Source: Oscillospiraceae bacterium
Lineage (GTDB): Bacteria > Bacillota > Clostridia > Oscillospirales > UBA644
DNA: 21,454 bases
Assembly: GCA_015067385.1 (NCBI GenBank)
Contig: SVMP01000015.1
Span: forward strand, 1 to 21,454
Reading direction: 5' to 3'
Position 1 is the stretch's first letter; the number at the start of each line of letters is the position of its first letter. Of the stretch, positions 6,375-13,438 are shown one piece after another. A model generated the notes under the pieces. It had not been told where the DNA came from. It did no database searches and saw only the letters and a program-made list of their open reading frames with translations. Position numbers and translations under genes: made by a program.

Positions 6375-9104
6375 TCACCTGTCTCCGTGTAATATTTCTC
6401 TTACACGTCCTGTTTCGGGTATCTGAGCAACTTCGATCTGTCCGTCTTTGGTCGTAAATTTAAGATCATAATATGAGTAGTAGGATTCGAATTTGTAATC
6501 ATAATAATAACTGTCTTCTGTATTTCTCATGTCCTGAATCTCGTCATAGAAATAGTGGAATTTCAAAAGGGATGTCAGATATTCAATGTCTTCTCTGTCC
6601 GTGATCTTCGTTCCTCCGTTATCATATGTAACACTTTCAATATTGTTATGATCTAAGAAATCAGTTTTTGTATCGAAATAATCAAATCTCGGACAGATAG
6701 TACGAAGTATTTCTGTCGTGATCGGAATATTAACTGTAAAAGCGTAGGTATCATAAGGATCGGTGGTCATTTGCAGAAAATAATATTCATTCTTTATCGT
6801 TTTATCTGTAACCTTTTGAGTTAAGATCTTAACGATATCATCCTCATTTTCTTTTAACAGCGCCGCAATTTCATGCGGTGTTGATTCGAAAGATTCATAA
6901 GAGAAAAATCCGCTGCATACACCTTCTGTACCGTCTATTAAAGCTCCGACTGCCATTTTGAGATGATTCTGGCTTACGCTTAAAATAGAAGTAACAGAAT
7001 CAAAATATTTTTCAATAAGCGGTGTTATATCTCTGTCAATATTAAGAAATACAATATTTTTTCTGTAATGGTTCGCTATGTAAATACCGATAGTGTTTTC
7101 AGGTATCAACGGTTCATCTATTGCTTTTCTGATAGTTTCGATAAATTCTTCTCTCATAACGCTCGGAAGAGCTTCTATAAATCCTTCAATATCGATATAT
7201 TTCTCATCATCAAGCTCAAATGCACCTGCAACCGATGCTTCGAAAGATTCTTCGTAATTTTCAATATCGTCAAGAAGATCACTCATTTCCTTGTGCGCAT
7301 CTTCTGCGAAATTCAGGAAAAAGTCCGAATCGTAATCAATATTGTATGTCGAAGTATAGTACTGTCCGTTATAATAACGTAATGCTGACAAAGAAAGCGT
7401 TATACTGTTGTCTCTTAACAGTTCATAGTTTCCGCTGTAATCTTCGTAATAATACTCGATCGCGCCGTTCTTAAGATAAGAATAGGTGTAATCTACGTAG
7501 TTGTTTTGCATATAGATTTCACGGATGGGGGTGTCAAGATATTCAAGCTCTTTTGCCGCAATTACTCTTATCATCTCTTTTTTATCCGTAAAAGGAATTG
7601 ATGTTTTCGATTCCTGCAGCTGTGATTTGAACGTTAAAGCCGAACCGAGAATCTTTTTCGCGCCTGTAAATGAAAAAAGTGATTTTTTAACGTTTTCATT
7701 CGAATCGATATAGTCATAAAGTGCGTTTAAAAATGAATCTGAAAGTCCTGCTCTTAATGTCAGTTTCTTTCCGTTTTCACACACAAACTCGAAAAAGTAT
7801 GTTTCTGACTGATTTCCTCTTTTGAGCAGTCCTAACATCTCCGGGTCTTTGATCGTTACTTTTTTATATGTTTCTTTAACATTCTGCCCATGTGCCGGAG
7901 CTGTATTTATCGGTTCCATGTATAATGTTATTGATTTTACATCTTCATTTTTGAAACTGAAATGCTTTACGGAGCTTTCGCCCATAAAGTTAAATATGCC
8001 CGAAACAACGCATGTTGTAATAAGCAATGTAAAGAATAGTTTCATTTGTTTGCCGAAGCCCGAAAAACCTTTGTTGAATATGAGGGTTACAACAACAAAA
8101 GCTACCCAGATAAATACAAGGAATACATAGAAAAGAGCTTCACCGAGCATGTCATCGTATCCGATACCATCGGCTAATATGAAAAATACAATGAGCATTA
8201 TGGGAGTAAACATACCTGAAAGAGTAAATATGTTAACACCTTTGTTTATAAATGCTTTGCCTGAATTTTCAGATCTGTATCTCTTGAAAAGATATATGCC
8301 TACGATAAAATATATAGCAGCCAAAAGGATCGTAAAGCATATTGTTCTTATGTTTGTAAAATAAGCAACCTGTCCGTAGAATTTTGAAACCGCACTGCCT
8401 ATATATTCCATAAAGATCATTGTCAGCGGTGCAGATGCTACATCCGGCATAAGAACAATGGAATTCAATGACATTGCATAGTCTATGCACTCAAAACCTC
8501 CGGAATATTGAATAACAAAAGGAAGTTGAACAAAGCATAATAAGTAAGCGGGGAGGAGAGTTATGACGATCGTTAAAAGTATTTGCGAAATTGCAGTACC
8601 CGTTAATGTTGCCGCCAAGGATGCAACAATGTAAACAAGCATATATCCTGCAAGATTATAAAAATACATCAGAATGTAATTTTGCGGTGCAACATACGCT
8701 ACATTCCCTTGAAAACATTCGATTATAAGTGCAACAAATCCGAAGTTTAAAAGAAGTGTTACCGCTATTATTATAAATGCGGCAATAACGTTTGTTGAAA
8801 ACAACGCCGAACGTCTGACAGGCGCTCCGAAGATGAAGTCCGTTGAGTTCTTTTTATGTAAAAATCCGAACATGCCAACGCTTAATGCGATGGGGATAAT
8901 GTACATAAAAACATTTGCTGTTGCTCCGATGGCCATCGGGTCATAATACATTACGGAATTGGTTATATGTGTCGGAGAACCGAAGTTATAGAATAAAAAA
9001 CTCGATAAAACAAGGACGAGCGCCATTACAAGCGAATAGGGAAATACTTTTTTTAATATGTAACGAAAATAATTCGCATCAAACACTGAGGTTTTCGTAA
9101 GCAT
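6375..9104 (-). CDS. ABC transporter permease with large extracytoplasmic C-terminal domain
   Basis: A 909-residue membrane protein. Residues about 20-375 contain eight or more membrane helices in an ABC-2-like arrangement; residues about 375-909 form a polar domain without further helices, rich in Tyr, Asp and Glu, predicted to sit outside the membrane. The layout resembles Firmicutes permeases that carry a DUF6449-type C-terminal region beside YtrA regulators, although I could not confirm that family. The start is set at ATG 9104 because GGAGGT at 9115-9110 precedes it by the right distance; an ATG at 9125 would place this site inside the gene. The gene overlaps the ATPase gene by 26 bases, so translation is probably coupled. 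No homologue with known substrate is evident; envelope-stress or antimicrobial-peptide response is inferred from context. Confidence 0.85.
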   Translation of the reverse strand: MLTKTSVFDANYFRYILKKVFPYSLVMALVLVLSSFLFYNFGSPTHITNSVMYYDPMAIGATANVFMYIIPIALSVGMFGFLHKKNSTDFIFGAPVRRSALFSTNVIAAFIIIAVTLLLNFGFVALIIECFQGNVAYVAPQNYILMYFYNLAGYMLVYIVASLAATLTGTAISQILLTIVITLLPAYLLCFVQLPFVIQYSGGFECIDYAMSLNSIVLMPDVASAPLTMIFMEYIGSAVSKFYGQVAYFTNIRTICFTILLAAIYFIVGIYLFKRYRSENSGKAFINKGVNIFTLSGMFTPIMLIVFFILADGIGYDDMLGEALFYVFLVFIWVAFVVVTLIFNKGFSGFGKQMKLFFTLLITTCVVSGIFNFMGESSVKHFSFKNEDVKSITLYMEPINTAPAHGQNVKETYKKVTIKDPEMLGLLKRGNQSETYFFEFVCENGKKLTLRAGLSDSFLNALYDYIDSNENVKKSLFSFTGAKKILGSALTFKSQLQESKTSIPFTDKKEMIRVIAAKELEYLDTPIREIYMQNNYVDYTYSYLKNGAIEYYYEDYSGNYELLRDNSITLSLSALRYYNGQYYTSTYNIDYDSDFFLNFAEDAHKEMSDLLDDIENYEESFEASVAGAFELDDEKYIDIEGFIEALPSVMREEFIETIRKAIDEPLIPENTIGIYIANHYRKNIVFLNIDRDITPLIEKYFDSVTSILSVSQNHLKMAVGALIDGTEGVCSGFFSYESFESTPHEIAALLKENEDDIVKILTQKVTDKTIKNEYYFLQMTTDPYDTYAFTVNIPITTEILRTICPRFDYFDTKTDFLDHNNIESVTYDNGGTKITDREDIEYLTSLLKFHYFYDEIQDMRNTEDSYYYDYKFESYYSYYDLKFTTKDGQIEVAQIPETGRVREILHGDR

Positions 9105-9978
9105 AACCAAGAACCTCCATTTCATAAATAAATATTTCTTCGAGAGTCAGCGGCAGAATATCAAGAATAAGCGGATTCAAAGCCTCGAGCTTCGCTTTTT
9201 CTGTGTCTCTGTCTCCCCTGATAATAAGGGTTGCAACAGATCCGTGTTTTTTGATATTCATAATATCAATACCGATAAAATTCTTCTCACTGAAATCTTC
9301 TTTGAACGCTATCTGGACTTTGAATACGTTCGATTTGATATTAGCAATATCGCCTTCAAAAAGTATACCACCCTGATAAAGAACACCGAGGCAGTCGCAG
9401 ATATCCTCAAGCTCACGGAGATTGTGAGATGTCATTATAACGGTAACTCCACGTTCAACAACTTCATTGTAAATTATGTTTTTCATTAAGTTTCGAACAA
9501 CAGGATCAAGTCCGTCAAATGTTTCATCAAAAAGGATCGTTTTGCATTTGCAAGAGAGCGCACACAGCATAACAAGCTGACGTTTCATACCTTTTGAAAA
9601 ATTCATTATTTTGCCTTTTAAAGGCAGTCCAAGCATTTCAAGGTGCTTCCAGAAAAAGCTGTAGTCAAAGTTATCGTAAAAAACAGAGTACATTGCCGCA
9701 TACTGCTCAACGGTACATCCTGCAGGAATGTAAAACTCATCTGCAACAAAAACTACATCCTTCTTTTTTATGAGATTATCAAAAATCTCTTCTCCGTCAA
9801 TCTTTAAACTGCCGTTGTCAGGGTAATATATTCCGGCAATAAGGCGGAGTAATGTACTTTTACCTGCGCCGTTAGCACCGATAAGCCCATATATCGAACC
9901 GTCACGGATTTCACAGGTCAGATTCTTGAGTATCTCGGTCTTTCCGAAACATTTTGTCAGAGCTTCCGCTTTGACCAT
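9079..9978 (-). CDS. ABC transporter ATP-binding protein (YtrB-like)
   Basis: A 299-residue cytoplasmic ATPase expected to energise the large permease encoded next to it. Walker A GANGAGKST is at residues 34-42, the signature is the divergent FSKGM (127-131), Walker B is ILFDE with D151-E152 followed by the D-loop GLDP, and the switch His lies in TSHN. The last ~90 residues form the extra C-terminal domain common in ABC-2 type ATPases of the YtrB/BcrA kind. AAAGGAG eight bases upstream supports ATG 9978; a GTG at 9987 is an alternative start. It is the first gene of the ATPase-permease-GntR operon and lies directly behind the promoter and operator. Confidence 0.92.
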   Translation of the reverse strand: MVKAEALTKCFGKTEILKNLTCEIRDGSIYGLIGANGAGKSTLLRLIAGIYYPDNGSLKIDGEEIFDNLIKKKDVVFVADEFYIPAGCTVEQYAAMYSVFYDNFDYSFFWKHLEMLGLPLKGKIMNFSKGMKRQLVMLCALSCKCKTILFDETFDGLDPVVRNLMKNIIYNEVVERGVTVIMTSHNLRELEDICDCLGVLYQGGILFEGDIANIKSNVFKVQIAFKEDFSEKNFIGIDIMNIKKHGSVATLIIRGDRDTEKAKLEALNPLILDILPLTLEEIFIYEMEVLGYAYENLSV

Positions 9979-10003
9979 AAAGATCACTCCTTTGTGTAAA
10001 AAA

Positions 10004-10034
10004 ATAACTGTACTATGTGTGTTAGTACAGTTAT
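10004..10034. promoter_or_regulatory. Perfect inverted-repeat operator, probable GntR/YtrA binding site
   Basis: ATAACTGTACTA (10004-10015) and TAGTACAGTTAT (10023-10034) are exact reverse complements with a 7-base spacer, TGTGTGT. The repeat overlaps the downstream end of the -10 box and covers the expected transcription start of the minus-strand ABC/GntR operon, so a bound dimer would block initiation. TGTAC/GTACA half-sites are typical of YtrA-type operators. The regulator encoded at the end of the same operon is the obvious partner. Confidence 0.85.
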
Positions 10035-10061
10035 GATAGCATATAATTTTTTATTTGTCAA
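10033..10061 (-). promoter_or_regulatory. Sigma-A promoter of the ABC/GntR operon
   Basis: On the minus strand TTGACA (10061-10056) and TATCAT (10038-10033) are 17 bases apart. Transcription should start near 10026, inside the inverted repeat. The preceding operon on the same strand ends at 10088 with no good terminator between, so some read-through is possible. Confidence 0.85.
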
Positions 10062-10087
10062 TACGAATTTTGCGATTCATAAAAATG

Positions 10088-10939
10088 TCACAAAACTCCT
10101 GTCTTAAAATTAACAGCGTGTTCCGCGATCAAATGGCCTGTGTGAATACCGCAAACTTCATTCATTGCCGCAAAAAGTGCATTTGCGTTTACTTCGCAAA
10201 CAACAAATCCGTCGGGGGTAAAAAGCAGATCTATTCCGCAGAAATCAAGACCGAGCATATTGGAAACATCTGTACACAGAGTGTTTATCTCATCGGTTAT
10301 CTCTGTTTTTCTTGCTGTTCCGCCGATTGCAACATTTGAACGGAAATCGGTTTCATTTTCTCTTATCATTGCAGCGACTGCCTTATTGCCCACCACGTAA
10401 ACTCGCATATCTTTGCCTTTGCTTGATGCTACAAATTCTTGGTAGAGATGGGGAACAATATAGTTTTTACGTTGAAAATCGAGAACTTCTTCTTTCGTGT
10501 TCAACAAAAAAACTTCCCTGCCCTGCGAACCGTTTGCAAATTTTGCAATAACAGGTAAACCAAGCTCATCGCAGACTTTTTCCGTAAACTCTGCAAAAAA
10601 TTCTTCGTTCGGAAAATAGGTGAGGGGATAAGAGAGCGTTTTGGGTACCGTGAAATCGTTTCTCAGAAAAGTGTCGATCCTTCTTTTATCGGAACAAAGC
10701 TCGATCGATCCTATATTATTGAAAAGTCTTGTGCCGGAGATCTCCATTGAAAGACCGAGAGGGATATCTTTATCGAGAAAAATACATTTTTCGAATCTTT
10801 CTTTTGCGATTTTTTCTCTTGCTTCAATGTTATTCAAAACGATAGGCGTATGTCCTGCTTTTCTGACACCTTCAGATATATCGTCTGCACTTGCAACGAA
10901 ATACGGTATCGAGTGATTGATTATAATTGGAATTTTCAT
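10088..10939 (-). CDS. RimK-like ATP-grasp ligase
   Basis: A 283-residue ATP-grasp enzyme resembling RimK/LysX ligases, which join an amino acid to a carboxylate (peptide, protein or small molecule) with ATP. The visible family features are VIAKFANGSQG with the nucleotide-binding K133 and the flexible Gly-rich loop, KGKDMRVYVVG (174-184), DFRSNVAIGG (198-207) as in RimK, and the magnesium-binding pair in GIDLLF (D237) and CEVNAN (E249, N251). The N-terminal ~100 residues form the usual variable domain. Its ATG overlaps the stop of the upstream PLP enzyme by four bases, so the two are translationally coupled and probably work in one pathway. The substrate is unknown and cannot be inferred from sequence. 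Confidence 0.88.
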   Translation of the reverse strand: MKIPIIINHSIPYFVASADDISEGVRKAGHTPIVLNNIEAREKIAKERFEKCIFLDKDIPLGLSMEISGTRLFNNIGSIELCSDKRRIDTFLRNDFTVPKTLSYPLTYFPNEEFFAEFTEKVCDELGLPVIAKFANGSQGREVFLLNTKEEVLDFQRKNYIVPHLYQEFVASSKGKDMRVYVVGNKAVAAMIRENETDFRSNVAIGGTARKTEITDEINTLCTDVSNMLGLDFCGIDLLFTPDGFVVCEVNANALFAAMNEVCGIHTGHLIAEHAVNFKTGVL

Positions 10940-12135
10940 TTTGATTCAAGTATGTATTTCAGGGCTGTGTCAACAGCAACTTTGCCGCTTTCGAAGGTCA
11001 GACCGCCTTGCATATATGCAATATACGGGTCTTTTACGGGGGCATCTGCCGAAAGTTCGATCGAAGAACCGGAGATAAATCCGCCTGCCGCCATAACGAC
11101 ATCGCAGTCATAACCGGGCATCGCCCAAGGTTCGGGTGTTACAAATGAATCAACGGGCGAACCGTGCTGAATTCCTCTGCAGAAAGCCAAAAGGTCTTCC
11201 TCATTACCGAATGTTACAGTCTGAATAATATCTTCACGCTGTTCATCTGCAAGGGGAGATACCGTAAATCCTGCATCAGCCATCTTTTTTGCCGCATAAA
11301 CAGCTGTTTTCAATGCCTGTGCAACAATGTGCGGTGCCATGAAGAAGCCCTGGAACATAACCCTCAATTCATCAAGCGTAGCGCCGCATTCTTTGCCGAT
11401 GCCGACCGCTGTCAGCCTGTATGCACAAAGTTCAACAAGGTCTTTTCTTCCGCAAATATAGCCGCCTGTTCTTGCAAGTCCGCCCCCGGGGTTCTTTATA
11501 AGAGAACCAGCCATGAGGTCAACACCTACCGCAGTAGGCTCTTTTTCTCTGACAAATTCACCGTAACAGTTATCTGTAAATACAATAACATCTCTGACGC
11601 TTTTTGCTGCCTTTACAACGCTTTCGATCTCTTCGATCGTCAATGTCTTTCTTGCGGTGTAACCTCTCGATCTCTGCATGAAAACAAGCTTTATCGACTT
11701 GTCTTCTTCTATCATCTTTTTCATAAGTTCGATCTTGGGGCTTCCGTTTTCGTCAAGATCTATTTCTTTATAATTTACGCCGAAATCTTTAAGTGAGCCG
11801 TTTCCTGCCTGTCCGGTTATGCCGAAAGTCTCGCAAAGGGTATCATACGGCTGACCCGTAACCGAAAGGATCGTATCTCCGGGTCTTAAAACACCGAAAA
11901 GAGCTGTCGAAAGGGTATGGGTTCCTGATACGAAGGTATGTCTTACAAGCGCATCTTCAGCGCCGAATACTTCTGCAAAAACTGCGTCAAGAACGTCTCT
12001 GCCTCTGTCGTCGTAGCCGTAGCCCGTTGTGCCGTGAAGCATTGCTTCGGAGACTCTGTTGTTTTTAAATGATGCCAAAACTCTTTCGGTGTTGATCTGA
12101 CATACTCTGTCTATATTTTCAAATATTTTTGTCAT
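10936..12135 (-). CDS. Methionine gamma-lyase family PLP enzyme (YnbB/'aluminium resistance' type)
   Basis: A 399-residue pyridoxal-phosphate enzyme of the Met_gamma_lyase family (B. subtilis YnbB, older name aluminium resistance protein), distantly related to Cys/Met metabolism enzymes. Recognisable features are HGTTGYGYDDRGRD (34-47), FVSGTHTLS (68-76), the cofactor-ring Asp in VFTDNCYGEF (D188), and SLIKNPGGG with the probable Schiff-base K214. Length matches the family. Despite the name, the reaction has not been firmly established for this branch, so lyase activity on a sulfur amino acid is tentative. AGGAAG upstream supports ATG 12135. It lies 18 bases after the URO-D-like gene and overlaps the ATP-grasp gene by four bases, forming a compact three-gene operon. 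Confidence 0.9.
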   Translation of the reverse strand: MTKIFENIDRVCQINTERVLASFKNNRVSEAMLHGTTGYGYDDRGRDVLDAVFAEVFGAEDALVRHTFVSGTHTLSTALFGVLRPGDTILSVTGQPYDTLCETFGITGQAGNGSLKDFGVNYKEIDLDENGSPKIELMKKMIEEDKSIKLVFMQRSRGYTARKTLTIEEIESVVKAAKSVRDVIVFTDNCYGEFVREKEPTAVGVDLMAGSLIKNPGGGLARTGGYICGRKDLVELCAYRLTAVGIGKECGATLDELRVMFQGFFMAPHIVAQALKTAVYAAKKMADAGFTVSPLADEQREDIIQTVTFGNEEDLLAFCRGIQHGSPVDSFVTPEPWAMPGYDCDVVMAAGGFISGSSIELSADAPVKDPYIAYMQGGLTFESGKVAVDTALKYILESK

Positions 12136-12153
12136 TTGATCTTCCTGCTTTTT

Positions 12154-13152
12154 TTATTTGTATTCATTTGCTGTATCAATGAGCGCGCAAAGGTTTTCGT
12201 AAGGTACATCCGCCTGAATTTCCTGCGAGGATGAGGTTATGTATCCTCCGTTTTTACTCATAAGATCTATCGTCCATCTCGTCTCGTCCGCAACTTCGTT
12301 CGGCGTGCCGTAGGGGAGCGTCTGCTGTGTTGAAATACCGCCCCAGTAGGAAAGCTTATTACCGTATTCGTTTTTGAGGAACGTCAGATCCATGCATTCG
12401 GGCTGTACCGGGTTCAGAACGTCCAATCCCATTTCAACAAGATCGGGAATAATTACGTCAATGCAGCCGCACGAATGTACCCATACGTCTTTACCAGCTT
12501 CGTGAATAAGATCGTATTCTTTCTTTTCGCCCGGAGCAATCATTTCTCTCCATGATTCCGGTGACATTAACAGCGCTCTTTGAGAACCCCAGTCACTGCC
12601 TAAAAGTACACCGTCGATTTCGGGCAGATTAATGATATTTTCAAGCATTACCATGTTTTTGTCGATTATCTTATCAAGCAATGCCTGTGCATATTCTGGT
12701 TCGCCTGCCATGTCGGCAAGGAAATTCTCGATACCTCTCGAAAAATATGCTTTTTCAAAATGGCTTCCAAATATCTGAACGAGTATATAGCATCCCGTCT
12801 CTTCTTTTATCATCTTCATACGTTCGGACATCTCATATACGCTCGGTCCGCCGCCCATAGTTGTCGGAAGTTTGGACGGAACATCAAATTCGAAATCCTT
12901 TTCTGTCAGCCCGTGCCAGCCCCACCACGGCGGATCAACGGGAAAAACATCGTTTCCGATCGCCAGTCTGACAGCATCGTATTTGTTAAGCTTTCCGCTT
13001 TCGTAAAGCTTTTTCGCAACAGGGGTCTGATAGCGGTCATATAATAAATCTGTGTATTTTGAAATACCGTCGCCCGCAAGATGAATGCATGAAGGAACTT
13101 TGCCTGTAGCTTCATGTCTTATCGCGCTTCTGACAAGATCTCTTTTATCCAT
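12154..13152 (-). CDS. URO-D-like (MtaA/CmuA-type) methyltransferase family protein
   Basis: A 332-residue protein of the uroporphyrinogen decarboxylase superfamily, but of the branch that includes corrinoid-dependent methyltransferases such as MtaA and CmuA. It shows VWVHSCGCIDVIIPDL, whose H226-x-C228 pair corresponds to zinc ligands in MtaA-type enzymes, then LNPVQPECMDL and YWGGISTQQTLPYGTP, typical of the uncharacterised gut-Firmicutes group. A haem role is unlikely, as no other tetrapyrrole gene is near. AAAGGAG at 13169-13163 lies ten bases before ATG 13152 and four before an alternative ATG at 13158, so the start is uncertain by two residues. It heads the operon behind a perfect promoter. 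No corrinoid-protein gene is nearby, so methyl transfer is inferred only from the fold. Confidence 0.85.
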   Translation of the reverse strand: MDKRDLVRSAIRHEATGKVPSCIHLAGDGISKYTDLLYDRYQTPVAKKLYESGKLNKYDAVRLAIGNDVFPVDPPWWGWHGLTEKDFEFDVPSKLPTTMGGGPSVYEMSERMKMIKEETGCYILVQIFGSHFEKAYFSRGIENFLADMAGEPEYAQALLDKIIDKNMVMLENIINLPEIDGVLLGSDWGSQRALLMSPESWREMIAPGEKKEYDLIHEAGKDVWVHSCGCIDVIIPDLVEMGLDVLNPVQPECMDLTFLKNEYGNKLSYWGGISTQQTLPYGTPNEVADETRWTIDLMSKNGGYITSSSQEIQADVPYENLCALIDTANEYK

Positions 13153-13186
13153 AATCATTACTCTCCTTTAAAAAGAAGTTTTTCTG

Positions 13187-13215
13187 ATTATATCATATCT
13201 GTCAGCTTTTGTCAA
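13187..13215 (-). promoter_or_regulatory. Perfect sigma-A promoter of the URO-D/PLP/ATP-grasp operon
   Basis: On the minus strand TTGACA (13215-13210) and TATAAT (13192-13187) are exactly 17 bases apart. The predicted start near 13180 leaves a leader of under 30 bases, too short for a riboswitch, so control by a leader RNA is unlikely. Confidence 0.88.
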
Positions 13216-13327
13216 TAAATTCGGGGATTTAACATTAGAATTGTCTTATCGTTATCTTATTAATTCTTTTGACGATTTTGCAAAAAGGAAACGATGAAAG
13301 TATGTTTAAATTTGTATGTTTATTGCC

Positions 13328-13356
13328 TTGACAAATGTATGTCTTTGTGGTATAAT
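13328..13356 (+). promoter_or_regulatory. Perfect sigma-A promoter of the sugar importer operon
   Basis: TTGACA (13328-13333), 17-base spacer, TATAAT (13351-13356). Transcription should begin near 13363, giving a leader of about 75 bases before the lipoprotein gene. The rest of the gap between the two divergent promoters (13216-13327) holds nothing that I can recognise. Confidence 0.88.
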
Positions 13357-13375
13357 AAATAAAAAAGAGGTGAGT

Positions 13376-13413
13376 GCAAAGAGTTCTAAAAAGATATTTT
13401 AAGAGTTCTTTGC
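13376..13413 (+). other. Long hairpin in the importer operon leader
   Basis: Bases 13376-13392 can pair with 13397-13413 (16 of 17 positions, two of them G-U, one A-A mismatch) around the tetraloop GATA. It occupies most of the leader between the transcription start and the Shine-Dalgarno sequence at 13425-13431. The following TTCTTT is too short and too late for a typical terminator; mRNA stabilisation or protein binding is possible. Confidence 0.45.
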
Positions 13414-13438
13414 GTTCTTTACTCGGGAAGGTTGCATT

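Noticed and set aside
12154..13152. Haem-biosynthesis uroporphyrinogen decarboxylase (hemE)
   Set aside because: The HxC zinc motif and the PVQPECMDL/GGISTQQTLP blocks fit the methyltransferase-like branch, and no other tetrapyrrole gene is nearby.
13294..13362. 22-codon small ORF preceded by AAGGAAA
   Set aside because: It overlaps the perfect -35 and -10 boxes of the importer promoter, so it would not be transcribed whole from that promoter. No other evidence supports it.
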